The notes: generated from the letters alone by a model not told the origin. Shown: positions 41,761 through 55,574, numbered from the stretch's first letter. The stretch is DNA of 64,000 bases from Marasmius tenuissimus (GCA_029532415.1 JAQOTA010000069.1:1612001-1676000), one strand, 5' to 3'. Program-made: numbers and translations.

Positions 41761-42657
41761 TTAGCATTCCCTGTATACGTAGCCCCCCTGACCAGACGCC
41801 ACAACCCCCACGTCCCTATAAATGATCGAAATCCTGCTTCCCCTCGCATTGCACGCGGCTTGCCAAACCTGCAACCCATTACTAACATACTCGATCTCCA
41901 AAACCTGATTCCCATACACGTTCGTATACGCGTTACATTCATTATACTCTTGACATTCCTCAGCTACAGCGAAGTCGAAACCGACCGTCTGCTTGCCCTG
42001 GCTGCCCAGTTCGCTACCAGCGTTCTTCTGACCGAAGGCGAGGTTCAGGGAGTGAGCGTGGTCAGCGAGGAGCTTGGCGTAGGCGAGGTTGTTGGCTTTG
42101 GTGAGGAGATTGGCAGAGCGGGTGAAGGTGTCCAGGTTGTCGGCTTCGATGGCGTTGAAGCCTTTGGACGCGCAGTCGGAGATCCAGCCATTGACGATGG
42201 TAGCGATGGCTTGGCGTTTGGCGTCTGTGGAGGTATCAAGGAGGAATTCGCCGGGCCAGTCGGGGTCGGTGAAGTAGTTTCCGTTGGCGCGACGGAGGAG
42301 AAGAGGGTCGTTCTGAGGGCCTGGAAAGAGAAAGAAAAGAACTGTGAGCGGGGAAATGTACTACCGGAGAGTAGTGAGGGAGTGCTTACTTTGCCAGAAA
42401 GACTTCTCGTCGGGTTGCGTCTGGAACGCGTTCACGTAGCAAATGTTGTATTTGCCTGATACAGGTGAAGCTTTACGATCCCGAGTGACGACGCGGACGT
42501 CAGACGCTGGGGTATAGGCACCTCCGATCTGGTAGTCAAATTTCCCATTGGCAGGAAGAGGTGTGACTGCCCGCTTGGTGGTCGCAGCACTGGCGGGGGT
42601 GGTAGAGCCGAAGAGAGAAAGTGCTAGAAGAAAGAAGGCTGAGAATAACATTGCCAT
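41761..42657 (-). CDS. Secreted GH114 glycosidase (alpha-1,4-polygalactosaminidase type)
   Basis: Predicted TIM-barrel enzyme of glycoside hydrolase family 114, which cleaves alpha-1,4-galactosamine polymers such as fungal galactosaminogalactan. It starts MAMLFSAFFLLALSLFGSTT (42655-42657), a signal peptide; an in-frame Met at 42696 would add 13 residues that spoil it. The mature chain reads FDYQIGGAYTPASDVRVVTR, YNICYVNAFQTQPDEKSFW, then after one intron WPGEFLLDTST, IVNGWISDCASKGFNAIEAD, NLDTFTRSANLL and LAFGQKNAGSE. The acidic residues in LDTST, IEADNLD and VAEECQEYNEC fit the family. It ends GGYVYREC, stop 41761-41763. Only 106 bases from the converging F-box gene. Confidence 0.9.
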
Positions 42658-43534
42658 TGGGTCCAGCAGAATCGGAGAAGGAGGTCTTCCTTGCAATATG
42701 CTTAGAGACGCTGGATCGTGGACCCTTCTCTACGTTACTTATATACCACTCTGGTGCCATTGGTCCCGGAGTGTGTAGTTCTATGTAGTTCCCAGTATGG
42801 TTGGTAGGGAAATGTATCTGTTATGCCAATTGCACCAAGACGAGGCACAGGGTATAAAATGTTGCGCCCCTCGATACAAATATCGAGAGATCGTGTGTCG
42901 ATGAAACCCAAAACTTGCCGGCCCGCGGACAATGAATTGCTGTGTGTGGCTCCGAACTGATGAAAACGCCAAGCACGGACCCCGACTTCTACTAAGCTAC
43001 TAAGTAGTATCATCATTGAGTCTACGGTCTGGCAGGTTCGTTCCTGGCGCAAATGCTAGTCTTTCAAAGGAAGAATGTAATGAACGTTCAACGCGGCACT
43101 CGTTGAGATTGCGTTCAGATAAAGTGCAGAGGCACATCACCAGCTACATACCAGAGTTGGTGCATGTCGGCAACTCGCCGCTGCCAACCCCATCCTTCCA
43201 GATACATTGCCATTTGGTTGCCACAGGGTCCAACGAGACAGGCACCACCCACGGCAGGGAGCGGCAAGGTATCCGTCACTTGAAACGTTTGAAAACAGCC
43301 ATCAGTTCAACTCAACGAGAGTCGAGGCTCTCACATTCAGACCCCATCTTGTTCAGATTGCTGAGTTGTTCCATTCTGGTGTCGTGATAAAACGTTCGAG
43401 CCACATCGGGATCCTACTTTACGACTGTAAGAGAGGAAGAGAGCCATCAACATACAAAACGCACTCTGATTACACTCAAAAATTATAGATCAAGAATACA
43501 TACGGTCGTCGTGTATAACTTTCAACAAAGCGTT
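42658..43534. other. Intergenic spacer
   Basis: Promoter of the GH114 gene (TATA-like TTATATACC on +, near 42738) and the 3' flank of the TMEM184 gene. No gene supported. Confidence 0.5.
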
Positions 43535-45946
43535 CTACGCCCACGGATTATGATTATCACCCTCATTATCGTCCAACTGAATTCGTGCATGCAACGGAGG
43601 CGTCGCTGCCCTCGCAGGCATGACCTCCGCCTCGACACCAGTCGTGAGCTCCTTGTCTTGTATATGAAGTCCTTCTTCTACTCCCTCCTCTTCCACGGCC
43701 TGTGCGATTTGTTCTCCGGCCTCAATGCGTTGCTCAGGGCTGTTCGGAGCGGAATCGTCGTTCTCTTCGACCTCGACTTCACCTTCTTCACCATGCGGTC
43801 CAACGAACCCACGTCGGTAAACTTTCTTCAACGGGGTTTTGGAGCCGACTTTGCGATCTTCGTCTTCCACTACGAGATCGACTGCGTCTGGTGGTAGTGG
43901 AGGGGATTTGGCGGATTGTGAACTGGAGTTATGTCTCGACATTGGGGGTGGAGAACGGACGTCGGTTTTACGATGAGGTTTCCGGTTGCCATCTGAAGGT
44001 GAAGAGCCGGACGGAGAGCCTTGCAAAGAACGCACGTGAGGTGAGTGTGATTGGGAGCCAGGGCGACTTCGAGACCCGTCCTGCCGCTGCTGAGACTTAG
44101 TCCATCTCATTTGGACGTGGCTAGCCCCGTTGGAGGAGGAGGAGGAAGGTTGAGGTTGATCCTGCGAGAGGTCGATTATCCGCTCTTCCTCGTCTCTGCC
44201 TTCGGGTGGTCTCTTCTGGCCAGACGAGCGAGGAGCAGACGTTCCGACGGCTCCATACCCCGACCATGCAGGATGAGTTCGGTTCTGTATCGCAACTTGT
44301 CCTTTGGCACCCCTGAGGGGGGAAAACCATGCCCCATGTTCGTCCCTCAAAACTCGCTCTTCCTCTTGCCACATGTTCTGTCGCGCATCCTCCGAGCTCA
44401 CATCGATGACAGGATAATTGTAGTCACCAAAAATGTACCTCTTGCAATGTTCGAACAACTGCTCATCGTCTTCATCCAGGTCACCGAACGGGAGATCGAA
44501 GCCATCGTCAGCACTCTGGACGCCCCAAACATCGATGAGCTCGTCTGGGTTTTGAACCTGAAGGTCGGGTGCGAGATGGTAGACATCTTCGGCTTGGTGT
44601 TCCAGAAGGGGCGCGTGTACTTCTTCTCCTTGGTCACGGCCGGCTACCTTGGTGATAGCGCGGTTGACACCACGTTCGAACCGTCCTGGAGGTTCTGCTT
44701 CACCGACCTGTGGTAACCAATACTTCTTCTTTCCACCCTTGCTATACCGCAAGCCAGCACGGATACGACGTTCGCGTGCAAGCCCCTGATGCATGAATCC
44801 TTCTGAAGGTTCGAACGTGCGATAATCCATCCCTTCACCACGTAAGGTTGACTTTGTATCCTCGATGACATCCACAAGACCAAAGGCATCGCGGAATGCG
44901 CGGTAGAAGGGCATACGCGCAACATATGACTTGTCGTGGTCCATAAAGTCGGTGTGCGCGAAAGCGAATTGGTGAGCTATGGCGAACAATGGCATCTCGA
45001 CACAGACCAAGCAATCGGTGAGGCCGAGGGATATGCTTTCGCTGTCTGTGTATGGACCGAGCTTAGAGATAACACCTGCTGCGACGAGGATGGAGATAAC
45101 GATAGACTGCCAAAATGAGAAGAAGAGAATTCCTTTGACGCAAAGGAATTTAGGAACTGGGCGGAAAGGTTTTAGGTCGTCATTGACACAAACCCAGAAC
45201 ATGGCGAGACAATACAAGCTCAGACAGATGCTGAAGTTGTAGACGATGCTGATGTAGAGATAGCCAGAGTTTGCTCGGAAGTCTCCTTCGTTGTATTTGT
45301 CAATCGCTTTGAGAATCATGGTGATAACGGCGAGTATGGGTTTGACCTGGACGTATTCTGGCGGACATAGTCAGTGAACGAGCCTACGAGAAGCCTGACC
45401 ATTGACATACGTAGTATACCCCTCTTGAGGAACAAGAATGTGTAAGGATCGCTGACATCTATTTCTCGCTTGAAAAAGTTGACGGGGAAAGGTGGATCTT
45501 TCGGTGGTCGTCCATGAAGCAGTATCAACAGCGACCGTTCACCGCCCAAATAAGAGAGAAGCAGTACGAAGAAGCAGTAGATCACGAATGCCTGGAATTG
45601 TACCCTTTAGTATAGTTCTGGAGCGAGTAAACTTACGCTCACCTCATAGATATCCCGAACAGCATCAATAAAGAATGCAGCCCTCAGAGAAAATAGTGCA
45701 ATGAATGAAGATACTGCGTATAATGGAACCATGACCATTATTCTGACCACCATTCTGACAAAAAATGAGCACAATACTGGCACCGATCCACCATGGGCAC
45801 GCTTACCTTTGTAGATACGGTTTCCTGTAATTCTTGAGCTGCAACCATATTGACGTACTGGAGACCACCACGGCGGCGAGCGTCGACACCCCAGAGAGTA
45901 CTAGCACAGACCACGGTAGCCGTGAGCCTACTCCCTCGTCTGACAT
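43535..45946 (-). CDS. TMEM184/DUF300 (organic solute transporter alpha-like) membrane protein
   Basis: Multi-span membrane protein of the Solute_trans_a/TMEM184 family; fungal members are linked to vacuole and endosome membranes. It starts MSDEGVGSRLPWSVLVLSGV (45944-45946). The first span is followed by IWLQLKNYRKPYLQR|MVVRI then MVMVPLYAVSSFIALFSLRA, the best conserved family segment. Later exons give FVIYCFFVLLLSYLGGERSL, YVQVKPILAVITMILKAIDK, FLCVKGILFFSFWQSIVIS and IAHQFAFAHTDF. A long cytoplasmic tail (over 400 residues) is rich in Ser, Pro and acidic residues and ends NHNPWA, stop 43535-43537. At least four introns lie in the first third and none in the tail. Head-to-head with PDS5. 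Confidence 0.92.
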
Positions 45947-46267
45947 CTCGATTTCTCCTCGTTACTTGTCGTGATTTCGTCGCCTGCGGTCGATGACGTT
46001 TGTCGTCTGGTATGTATTGGCAAAGCAGTAAAGGTGAAGAAGTAGAGTGAAGACGAAACGGATCGTAATTCTGCAAAGTTCAAGAAGCCTTTGTCCCAAG
46101 ATAATAGAGAGAAGAGAGAAGAAAGAGAGCTCGCTGCCGCAGCAGCAGTCAGTCAGAGTGAGAGTCAATGACGACGATTGTAGGCGCTCATAAGCGCCGG
46201 TGTGGTGAAGGGTCACAAGTTGGTCACAACGACTACAAACAACGCGTGCTCACCGTCTACCACCGCG
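45947..46267. promoter_or_regulatory. Bidirectional promoter TMEM184/PDS5
   Basis: 321 bases between divergent start codons. Contains AGAG-rich and CAG-rich stretches (46107-46150) and TGACG (46168-46172). An open frame from 46202 runs into PDS5, but the Met at 46268 fits the family better. Confidence 0.45.
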
Positions 46268-49200
46268 ATGCCGGCGCAAACTCGCCATCGCGCTTCCGGC
46301 GAACAATCTCCATCCAAGAAACGGCTCTCATTTCGTGAAAAGCTTGTTCAGAAGGGCTCTTCAACGGATGCACTACTCAAAAAACTGAAGGCTCTTCACA
46401 CCGAGCTCGCTGCCTTGGACCAAGAACAAGTCGACACCTCCACCCTCTCGAATGTTCGCAAAGACCTCATCAGCACCTCCATCTTTCTGCATAAGGATCG
46501 GGGAGTGAAAGCATTCGCAGCATGCTGTCTCGCCGATATCTTGCGTTTGTACGCGCCCGACGCTCCGTATACCCAGTCAGAACTTCGGGACATCTTCCAA
46601 TTCTTCTTTCGACAGCTCGTGGCCGGCATGAAGAGTCAGGAATCTCCATACTACAGCGAATACTTTCATTTGCTTGAATCCCTCTCCACCGTGAAGAGCG
46701 TCGTGCTTGTTTGCGACCTTCCGAACGCAGAGGAGCTTATGATTGATATCTTCAAGCAGTTTTTCGCGCTGGTGCGAAATAACTTTGCAAAGAAGATAGA
46801 GATCTTCATGGCTGAGATCCTAGTCGCGATAATAGACGAGGCTCAAACGATACCTTCCGACATCCTGGATCTGATTTTGGCGCAGTTCATGGACAAAAAC
46901 GCGGTGCGTGCCACATCCTAGATACCGGTGAATGGTGTTCTTAATCAACTCTCAATCTATGCAGAAAATAGAGCAACCAGCCTACCGACTTGCAGTCCAG
47001 GTCTGCAATCAAACCTCCGACAAACTCCAACGACATGTTGCGTTGTATTTCAGCGAGATTATCCTAGCGCACGGCGACGAAGAAGACCGGGAAGACCTTA
47101 GTGCAGCCCACACTCTCATCAAGCGTTTACACGCGTCATGCCCTGGCCTCCTCCAGAGCGTAATTCCTCAGCTAGAAGAAGAACTTCACATGGAATCTAT
47201 CCCGATGCGCGGCTTTGCCACCCAGACGCTGGGTGAAATGTTCGGAGACAAGAACGGGCCAGAGCTGTGCAAGAACTTTTCTTCTACGTGGAGTGCATGG
47301 CTATCTAGGTGCAATGATAAATCGAGTGTCATCAGGCTCAAGTTCGTCGAGTCTTCCAAGGGCTTGTATTCCACCACCAACGTGGAAATGAGAGAAGCTT
47401 TCGAAGGTGTGTTCTATCTATACGGTAGTTTGAACCCTCCTCTGATGCCACAGCACCCTAGCCACGCTGGGAAGGAAACTAATGGACCCAGACGAAAAGG
47501 TTCGAGCGGCAGTCTGCAAGCTCTACTCGGAACTGGACTACGAAACTGCCTCCCATCATGTGTCCTCTCAACAACTCAAAGCCGTGATATCGCGAGTGGC
47601 CGATCGAAAGGTGAGTCTTGCCTCCTCATCCCGTACCACGTACTCATAGTTTTTGAAGGTTATTGTGCGACAAGCAGCCGCAATTAGCATCGCGAGGCTA
47701 TATAGTCTCGCGCATCCCGAGGTGTACGTAGGTCTTGAACGTTCACCGCGCTCCATCGATGAATATATTCTTTTTCAGTGAAAATAGTGATGCTCTTGCG
47801 ATTGAAAAATTCTCTTGGATACCAGAAGAACTACTCTCCAACCTCAAACTGACCGAGTGCAGGCACGTCGTATTGTTGTATACCAAGACATCTACAAGGG
47901 TTACTCATCTGCTTTTTAGGCCGGCCATAGAACAAGCCGTCCATGAACACATCCTCCCTCTGCCAACCCCAGCATCTGGACCTTCGACAAGTAATACCAA
48001 AGGAACGGCCGTGGAAGTTGACGAGGTTGCGTGGACGAACCGATTGCTGAGCACTCTACTCTATCTCAGCGAGAAAACGCTGAACCAACTGCTCGGCTTG
48101 ACAAACCTCCGTAATGTGTAAGTTTGGCGTTCTCTCTACCCTCTCGAAGCTGACATTTCCTCTAGTCGTCCGACTGCCTTTGAAGCATATGTGGATGCTT
48201 GCGTTCAGAACAACGTATGTCCTTGGTCCCTCTCATATATGCATTCCATTGACCGCTTGTGCTTTTAGGGAGGCGTTATCGATGAGAACGAAGAGATTGT
48301 GAAGAAAAAACTGGAAGGAATGATCCGGGTTCTCTCGGGTCTGTACACTCTCATCGTGCTTGGGGCTATCACTCATTCTTTTCATATTAGGCCAGTTTCC
48401 GGATCCACCCAAGGCCGCAGAAGACCTGCGTGCATTCGCCAATCTCAACGAAAACCGTCTCTACAAACTCTTGAGGACATGCATGGACGTTCAGACCGAC
48501 CTGAAAGGCCTCATTAAGGCAACAAACGAGTTCACTCGTCGCCTTGAGCAAGCGCAAAGCGGCTTGTTATCTACGATGACCATCTTCTTACGTCGGGCCA
48601 GTCTCTGGATAGTGAATTCCTCTTCAATACCCACCCTCCTCAGAACGGCTCAACACGGCAAGGCCACGGCAAAAGGCCGAACCATGACCAAGGCCAATCA
48701 GTCGGCAGGAAACGCACTAGTCCTATTGAATTGGATGGCGAAGCATTGTCCTGCATTGTTTAAATCGCATGTGGACGCGCTGGTATCGGTGATACAGGAC
48801 GGTAATAACGAGAAGTCGGTGACGATTGCCCTCCAGGCTCTTGCAGAAGTCTGTAGATGTGATAAGAGTGTTGCTCCTTCTGAACAGTGCGTTTTCTTGT
48901 ACTTTGCCATGGGTTCCTCTTGCTTACTGTCTGCCCAGGGAGATACTGGATCAAGTTCGAGACTTTGCGCTAGGCTCGAATCGTCGGCATTCCAAGTTTG
49001 CAGCTCGATTTCTTGCCTTTTGCGAAGACAAGGATCAGCATTGTATGGGGTTGGCTGAGGTGAGTTATTTGCATTCGCAGTGGGGAAATATTCTCAAGGC
49101 AGGACTTTCTCCAGACCATTGCAGATTCGCTCGAGGATGCTCCCGGTGATCAGCTAGTTGCACATATTACAGTCCTAGACCAGCTGGTTCGCTTTAACCC

Positions 49201-51182
49201 GGACTCCTTCGAACATAGGAGCGATGTCATTACGGCATTTCTACTTAAGAAGTTGCTAATGGTGTCCGATCCTGCGCCCGAGGTATGGTAATCCCATGTG
49301 AATTCGCCGTCGTCTATACTGACCCATTGACGCAGGACGAAGACGAGGATAGCGAGGAATGGATACCCGACGAAGACCTGCCTGATACTACAAGAGCCAA
49401 GATCACTGCTCTCAAGGTGTTCCGACATCGAAGTCTCGCCCATTCATCGTCGAGTAAAGCTCTTGAACTATCGACGCCGGTTCTGAAGCTCTTGGCAACG
49501 TTGCTGGACCAGGATGGTGCTTTGGTGGTGGACGAACCTCAAGCGTATGTCCTTTCGTTTCTTTGTGTTTCGTGATATAGGTAGCTGATGTTCTTTTTCT
49601 TCAAGTCGCACGGTATTGTCGCGGGTGAGGCTACAGGCGGCCGTTTCGTTGCTTCATCTGTCGACTGTCGAGACATACGCCAATGCCCTCGCGCCCAAAT
49701 TCCTACGGTTGGCTCTTGTTGTACAAGTAAGCAAGTTCGGAGGGCCCACGAGCTTCAATTGACGGGCTCTGCCTCTGCAGGACCCATGCTTCGAAGTCCG
49801 TTTGACGTTTGTCAACAAGGTTGTGACTCTGCTTGTCAACAACAAGCTACCCGAGCGTTTCAATATCATACCTTTCCTAACGGCGCATGATCCGGAGGAC
49901 GAGATCAAGCACTACGTGAGTCCTGGAATGAACTTGGTTCAATCTCGAGAAAGAACTCAACTTGACATAGGCTATTCGCTACATAACACTTCAGCTCAAG
50001 AGGTTACCTCCAGGTTCGTAGCAAGGAACCAATCTCATATGGCCTATACGTTTTCTCACATCGGGGTCAAACAGCGATAAGGATCAAGCAGTTCGACTTT
50101 GTATTCGTGAGGCTGTTGCATGCTCTTGCACACCATCCGGATTTTGGCCGTACTGCGCAAGTTGCTCTGATTGACATGGCGAAGTGAGTTCTCAGATCTG
50201 TTCAATGCATCTGTCGACCGGTCACTGACTTATGCACATCCAAAGGTACATCATGTTCTACATCAACCTGGTTGTAAGTGAGGAGACAATATCCTTGTTG
50301 TATCATCTCGCCGCGAAGGGCAAAACTGTTCAGGACGCAGAGTCGGAGGAGTATAGCGAGGTGAATCGAAATCTTGCACTTGTTTGTTTGCGAACAAAGA
50401 AGCTTACCCTCGCCCATCGTAGAACTTCTATGTCCTTTGCGAGATGACTCAAGAGCTCCTCAAAGTCCGCGCCCAACAGCAGTCGTGGAATATCGCGAGC
50501 TATCCTGGCAAGGTCAAATTACCCTCAGATATACTGCGACCGCATCCTAATGCAGAGACCGCCAACCGGGTATGTGTCCCATGGTCGTTGTTGTATCTCG
50601 CGAGATGGGTTTCTGATGATTACTTTGTAGGTTGTTAAACAATCATACCTGTCAGAGCAGGCAATCTCGTGGATTGTTGAAGTCGCCGATCCACCTAAGG
50701 TTTATCTCGCACCGAAGTCGCCTTATACATGAGCACTAACACATCACTTCAGGAGAAGAGGGAACGGAAAGCGACGAAGCGCAAAACAACGACGACGATC
50801 AATGGCAAGACAAAGTAAGTTGGAGCTTTGAACTGTTGGATGAGACTGGTGTAACCCATCGCTCTGCAGGCGACCACGGAAGAAGAAGCGGCAGTCGGCT
50901 GCCACGGATGATGACGAGGGGGACGATCACACAGATCCGACAACGAGTGATGTGGAAATGGATGCGCCTGCGGAGGGTCATACCTCTGAGGCGGAGGCTG
51001 CTGAGGAAGAGCCCTCCGATGGTGAGGAACGGTTGGGACGGGGAGCTCGTGGCAAAGCCAAGGTACGTCCAGCTTGAGTTCTTTGTTGTGCTTGAAAATC
51101 ATGTTTTCTTTACAAGGCGAAGGCACGGAGACAAGCGGCAAGAAAGAAAGTAGCTAAGCCGGATACCCAGGATTCAGACTGA
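46268..51182 (+). CDS. PDS5: Sister chromatid cohesion protein PDS5
   Basis: HEAT-repeat regulator of cohesin that supports cohesion and cooperates with Wapl in release. It starts MPAQTRHRASGEQSPSKKRL (46268) and continues with KLKALHTELAALDQEQVD, FAACCLADILRLYAPDAPYT then QSELRDIFQFFFRQL, YYSEYFHLLESLSTVKSVVL and ALVRNNFAKKIEIFMAEILV, a run typical of Pds5. Later exons include VALYFSEIILAHGDEEDRED, PQLEEELHMESIPMRGFATQ, LMDPDEKVRAAVCKLYSELD and LVLLNWMAKHCPALFKSHVD. The C-terminal tail alternates basic and acidic blocks (PRKKKRQSAATDDDEGDD, then KARRQAARKKVAK) and ends DTQDSD, stop 51180-51182. About fifteen introns; splice choices in the middle are estimates. No disruption seen. Confidence 0.94.
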
Positions 51183-51764
51183 TAGCGGATTTCTCAATCT
51201 CCATTACTTGCTTTCAACTTATGGTAATCGTTCATTTTTAGGCTCCCAGATCTCTTCGTTCTATATAATAGACACGAATCATGACTTTCCTTTCCTTCAA
51301 ATCTTGTGCTAATCATACTGTTGTATCATAGCTCCTTGCTCCTTGCTCGTTGTCGATTGCTTTCAATTTCTAGTTGGGACCTGATAGTCACCTTATCATT
51401 ATTTAGTACGATTCTTAAGAACACCAATATTGACGTCGAATTTAACCTGCTTCTACGAACAACTTGGCCCCTGTCAGTGTGTATGAAACCGTGCTATACC
51501 AGCTTGTCTTCGATTCGCACAGTGATTATGACCCCGTCCACAGTACTTGAAGTCTCGAACCCGTAATATGGTCGGAGCAGAATGAGTTAGGTCTCGAGGG
51601 AATCCGAGCTGACAAGTACGGAATGTAAACTAGAGCCTAGCCTGAGCGCCAGGCGTGTAACCCGTGGCTTCGTCCAAAAGGGAAAATTCGAGAAAATCTT
51701 CGATAGCGAGGACGCTGAGGGACACTGACTTATCATCGCGTTCAGTCATATAATTGACATTCGA
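51183..51764. other. Convergent intergenic region
   Basis: 3' ends of PDS5 and regulator C. No gene supported. Confidence 0.5.
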
Positions 51765-54700
51765 TCATCCTTCGAACCATCCGTAATCTACTGCACCGTT
51801 CACTATATCATCGACACTAGACATGAAAAAATTCCAGTCAGGGGGACTGGAAGAGACATTCGGGTTAGCGCCCGTATGTGACTTTGATTCAGATTGTATA
51901 GAACCTACGTGAAATGAATGTTTTCTAGGGACGAGTTCGCGAGAGTAGGTTGGTGCAGCATGCATTCATCGGCAGCAGCGGAGTTTCGGGTTTCGTCTCC
52001 CGGAATTGGTATATGAAGTCTTGAGGAAGGACCCAATGAGTCGACGCCAAGCGGCCCCGTAGAGGGTAGGCCACCCGTTGGGTACGAGGCTGACGGAGAA
52101 AAAAGGCTGTGGTAAGGAAGTGAACTGGGATGGTTGAGGGGATTGCTTCCCATCGAGTCGTGGCTATGGCTTTCGGTGCGGAAGATGCCGTGAGGGTCTT
52201 CCGCAGAGACCACTTGCGAATCGGATGGTCGTTGGCCGGGCCGTGTTGTGCAGCGTTCGTCGCTGTGAGGACTTCTCGGGCGTTTTAACGAATCCGTGAC
52301 CCATGGGAGTTGTCCAATCGTTATCACCGAGGTCAACATGTCTCTATCAAATAGGGCGAATTATACTTTGCCATACTATGAAAGAAAGAGGACGAACGTA
52401 CCCCAGACGGCCGGCTGTCTGATATCTGGGAGACAGATGAATTATCAATCTCGTAGCGGCGCGCCCGAATCGGCTTCATACCTAGCCTCATACTTCCGCA
52501 TCAGCTCGACGCAACGGTACACGTCCGATAGATCATTCTTGGAGTCTAATACGATTTTAGAGCCCTGCCGCTGCGGACGCCATATGTTGACTAGGAGGAT
52601 GAGGGCCGACACGAGCAGAGACATCTGAGACCATGATCGCGTCAGATAATTTGCCTCAGCCCAAGAGCCAGAGGTTGTTACTCACCGACGGATAAGGGCC
52701 CATCTCAAGAGCGATCATGCCCCTGTCTATCCTGCTGCTCATGGTTTCCAGGATGTGGATGGTCTTTCGAGCGGCATTGGAGCATATGGCGAGAGATGGG
52801 AATGGTAGAATGGGCTCCTGACCCGGCCGGGGAATAAAAGGTCGGTGAACTTGTATCTGAACCCAGTGGTAGGTGGAGTATAACATTGCAGACTGCTGAA
52901 AGAAGATATAGTTCGACATTTTGGGGTCCCACTTCACTGTGCAAGCACATCAGCTAATCACGGCCACAAACAGAGGGAGAAGCATACAGTGATCCGGTAT
53001 CTGATTCATAAACTCATTCAGAGCAGAGTCTAGTACTAACGTCAGACCGACTGGCAATGGCAGACCGGAAACTCACACCGAAGACTCACCTAGTTCTATG
53101 ACCGCTTTTTGTTTCCGATCAAGCCCGGAGATTCCCAGACCAGACCACTGTGTTTTCTGGAACGGATACTGAGATTTCAATCAGTCATGTAACCTCACGC
53201 GCGGATATCAGTAAATCGTCTGACTAGTGTCCGCTGCGTGAAATCAGCAATGTTGAGGAGTTTCAGGAGCATCACAAAAAAGGATAGAACGGATGGCTTT
53301 CCCTGAGGTTGCACGAATGCTTGGCCGGGATCAGGGTTCTCCCAGTACTCATCGTCGCACTCGGAAGGCAATTCGCAATCGAAACTGTTCGCGGAAGTGT
53401 GAGTAACGAATGTAAGGGGTTATCAACACAAGCTACGTACTCAGTGGGGGTCGTAGCCCGTGGGCGTCCCATGGGCACGCACATGAATAGGTCCATCGTG
53501 ACGAGGATCCAAAAGGCTCGTTTCCATAGTTCGTCTTCCACAGTCTTTCCGGAGCTGGCGTTTCTACGATTTAAACCGATCTCCTGGGCAGATCGCACCC
53601 CGACACCAACGAGGGTCCATGCGGCCCCTGGTGTGGACGCGGTTTGCAGGAAGTAGACAGCTAACTAGAACGAGCGTCAATCGACGAAGTGTGGAGAAGT
53701 GTAACGAGAGCCTGCAGATCACTCACGCTGCAAAGTTGGATATCGTAAAGAGTTGGTGGCTCTGTGAACGAGTCACGTACAAGAGGAATCTGCTGGAAAT
53801 ACTTCCACCCTAAACTATGCTCTGAAGTGGTGCCCTCACAAAACGCACGAGGATCGTTCGACTGCCGCGAAGCGATGGCACAAACAGCCAAAACGGTTGC
53901 ACCAAAAGATCGGTCGCGTAGGTGTAACCCCTCTGCGACGAGTCGCTCAAAGGTTGGTCGATGCAATAATGGGAAAAAAGGGTTGTGTCTTGTAAAATAT
54001 AGATCGATAAGGTCCCGAAAGAGGTCATCTTCTGGAAAAATGAAGGGAGGGACTCTGATTCTAAGTGTTTGTTGCCACTAAAGATTATGTATCATTCTGT
54101 TGAGGTTCCGAAGCGTTCACAGTGAGTGATGAGAGCTTACAGGTAGCGGTTTCCAGAACTCGGCCCTTCTTTGTTTGTTGAAAACGGATGTAGTAGAAGC
54201 GTAGTCTTCTAAAGAGCCTCCTCGAGCATCCATTGCCGACTGAATCAACATGTAATAGCTCGATTTACCCATATGTCGCCTTTCATGGGTAAGGGCTACT
54301 TGTCTAAATTGCGCGGTAAGTTGTTCTATGGAATCCTCAACCTCACTGTCTTCCCCGACTTTGGGCGTGGTACTCGAAGGAGGAAAGATGTGCGCAAACG
54401 TCGAAGAGACCTCGTGCTCGGGAACCGTCCCCTTTGTTAGTGACAGTTGCCTCTCCAGCGATCGGGCATAGTTCGCTAGATCTACCAAAATATGCCTGAC
54501 CGATTGGGGTTCTTCTGGAACGACAAAAGGCCTCGAGGTTGATAAGATGGCGTTCACCAGATTATGTGCATTGTCTGCCTTCCTTGAGGAAAATCTTGCG
54601 CGTCGAAAATGAGCAATGAATCGAACATCCAGAAGTCCTGCACTCCCACCCTTGCTTGGGACCCCGTTTCTGCACGAGAATAATCAGGATCTAGTTCCAC

Positions 54701-55031
54701 GGCGGTTGATCCAGGCGAGGAATCAGGATTGGGTGAGTGGGAGAAGGGTTCCTCCCTTCGCTCAATCTCGGTCTCGCCCAAACCAACAATACGAGATTAT
54801 AACATACCCTTTTCTCCAAGAAGTGAACGCAATCGATGTTCGAAGAGAGGCAGTTAGAACATATGTTTCCTGGTGCAGTGGCACTATCACAGCGGGCTTG
54901 TAGAGAAAGAATTGAATACCTGAGCGAGGACAATGAAGCACGTACTACTAGAATGCACTTTTCCTCCTTCGACATTCATCGCATGCGTTCTGCAACCTAC
55001 GCCTCTTGTTAGTAGGTTCGTCTTCGGCCAT
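51765..55031 (-). CDS. Zn(II)2Cys6 transcription factor, paralog C
   Basis: Paralog of A, B, D and E, directly downstream of D in the same orientation. It starts MAEDEPTNKRRRLQNACDEC (55029-55031). Cys at 17, 20, 27, 37, 40 and 47; the cluster intron ends CAAG and gives KTRCDSATAPGN. Then RGPKQG, a second CAAG-ending intron, and LVNAILSTSRPFVVPEEPQS. The middle region has LLHRPTFERLVAEGLHLRDR, LWKRAFWILVTMDLFMCVPM then GRPRATTPTE, CDDEYWENPDPGQAFVQPQG and VQVHRPFIPRPGQEPILPFP. The Ser/Pro-rich C-terminal linker ends in an exon SPPDWNFFMSSVDDIVNGAV then DYGWFEG, stop 51765-51767. No disruption seen. It is close to D over most of its length, consistent with a local tandem duplication. Confidence 0.9.
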
Positions 55032-55037
55032 GATGAC

Positions 55038-55050
55038 GTTCAAGTTCAAG
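55038..55050 (-). promoter_or_regulatory. TTGAAC-type leader repeat, copy C
   Basis: On the minus strand CTTGAACTTGAAC, six bases before the ATG of regulator C and identical to copy B. Confidence 0.5.
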
Positions 55051-55574
55051 TTAGTATTGAATCGAAAAACTCGGCTTTCGGCGCCGATTATATGCGTAAG
55101 CATGCCGTCTGATGCCGGCTGACAATTCTCCTTGACGTCAGCGCCGGCACTAGCCTTGCGAGCCGGATGCAAATTGCGACGTATCTGGACACTGTGGACA
55201 GTTAGTTCAACTTCGCCTTGGTACGAGTTGCCAATAAGCCACAGTGGATAGGCACACAAGCTTTCCAACTTGTCTGGCGGCAAGGGGCAGAATTTTGTCT
55301 CACTAAAGTGCTTAGGTGACTGCGCGGGGCTCAGGAACAATGATCCTGTCCATTCAACCAACGATGCCTGCTGCAGTGTGTAATCGCAGTAGAAGGAACG
55401 CGCAGTGTCTCCAGGACGTCATAGCAGACGAACATGGCATATGTCGGGTTTCAGTAGTGCTGTTGGTCTGCGGCTTCGTCAATGGACCATTGAGTATCGG
55501 ACCAGTGATCTCCACGGAGGGAAGGCCGTCCACCGAAACAGGTGGTAGATAGGTGTAGATACAGCTGGCGTCTA
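55051..55574. other. Spacer between tandem regulators C and D
   Basis: About 520 bases holding the C promoter and the D 3' end. No gene supported. Confidence 0.5.

Noticed and set aside
46202..46267. Upstream Met at 46202 as the PDS5 start
   Set aside because: It would add 22 residues unlike Pds5 N-termini and leave a very short promoter; the Met at 46268 is preferred.
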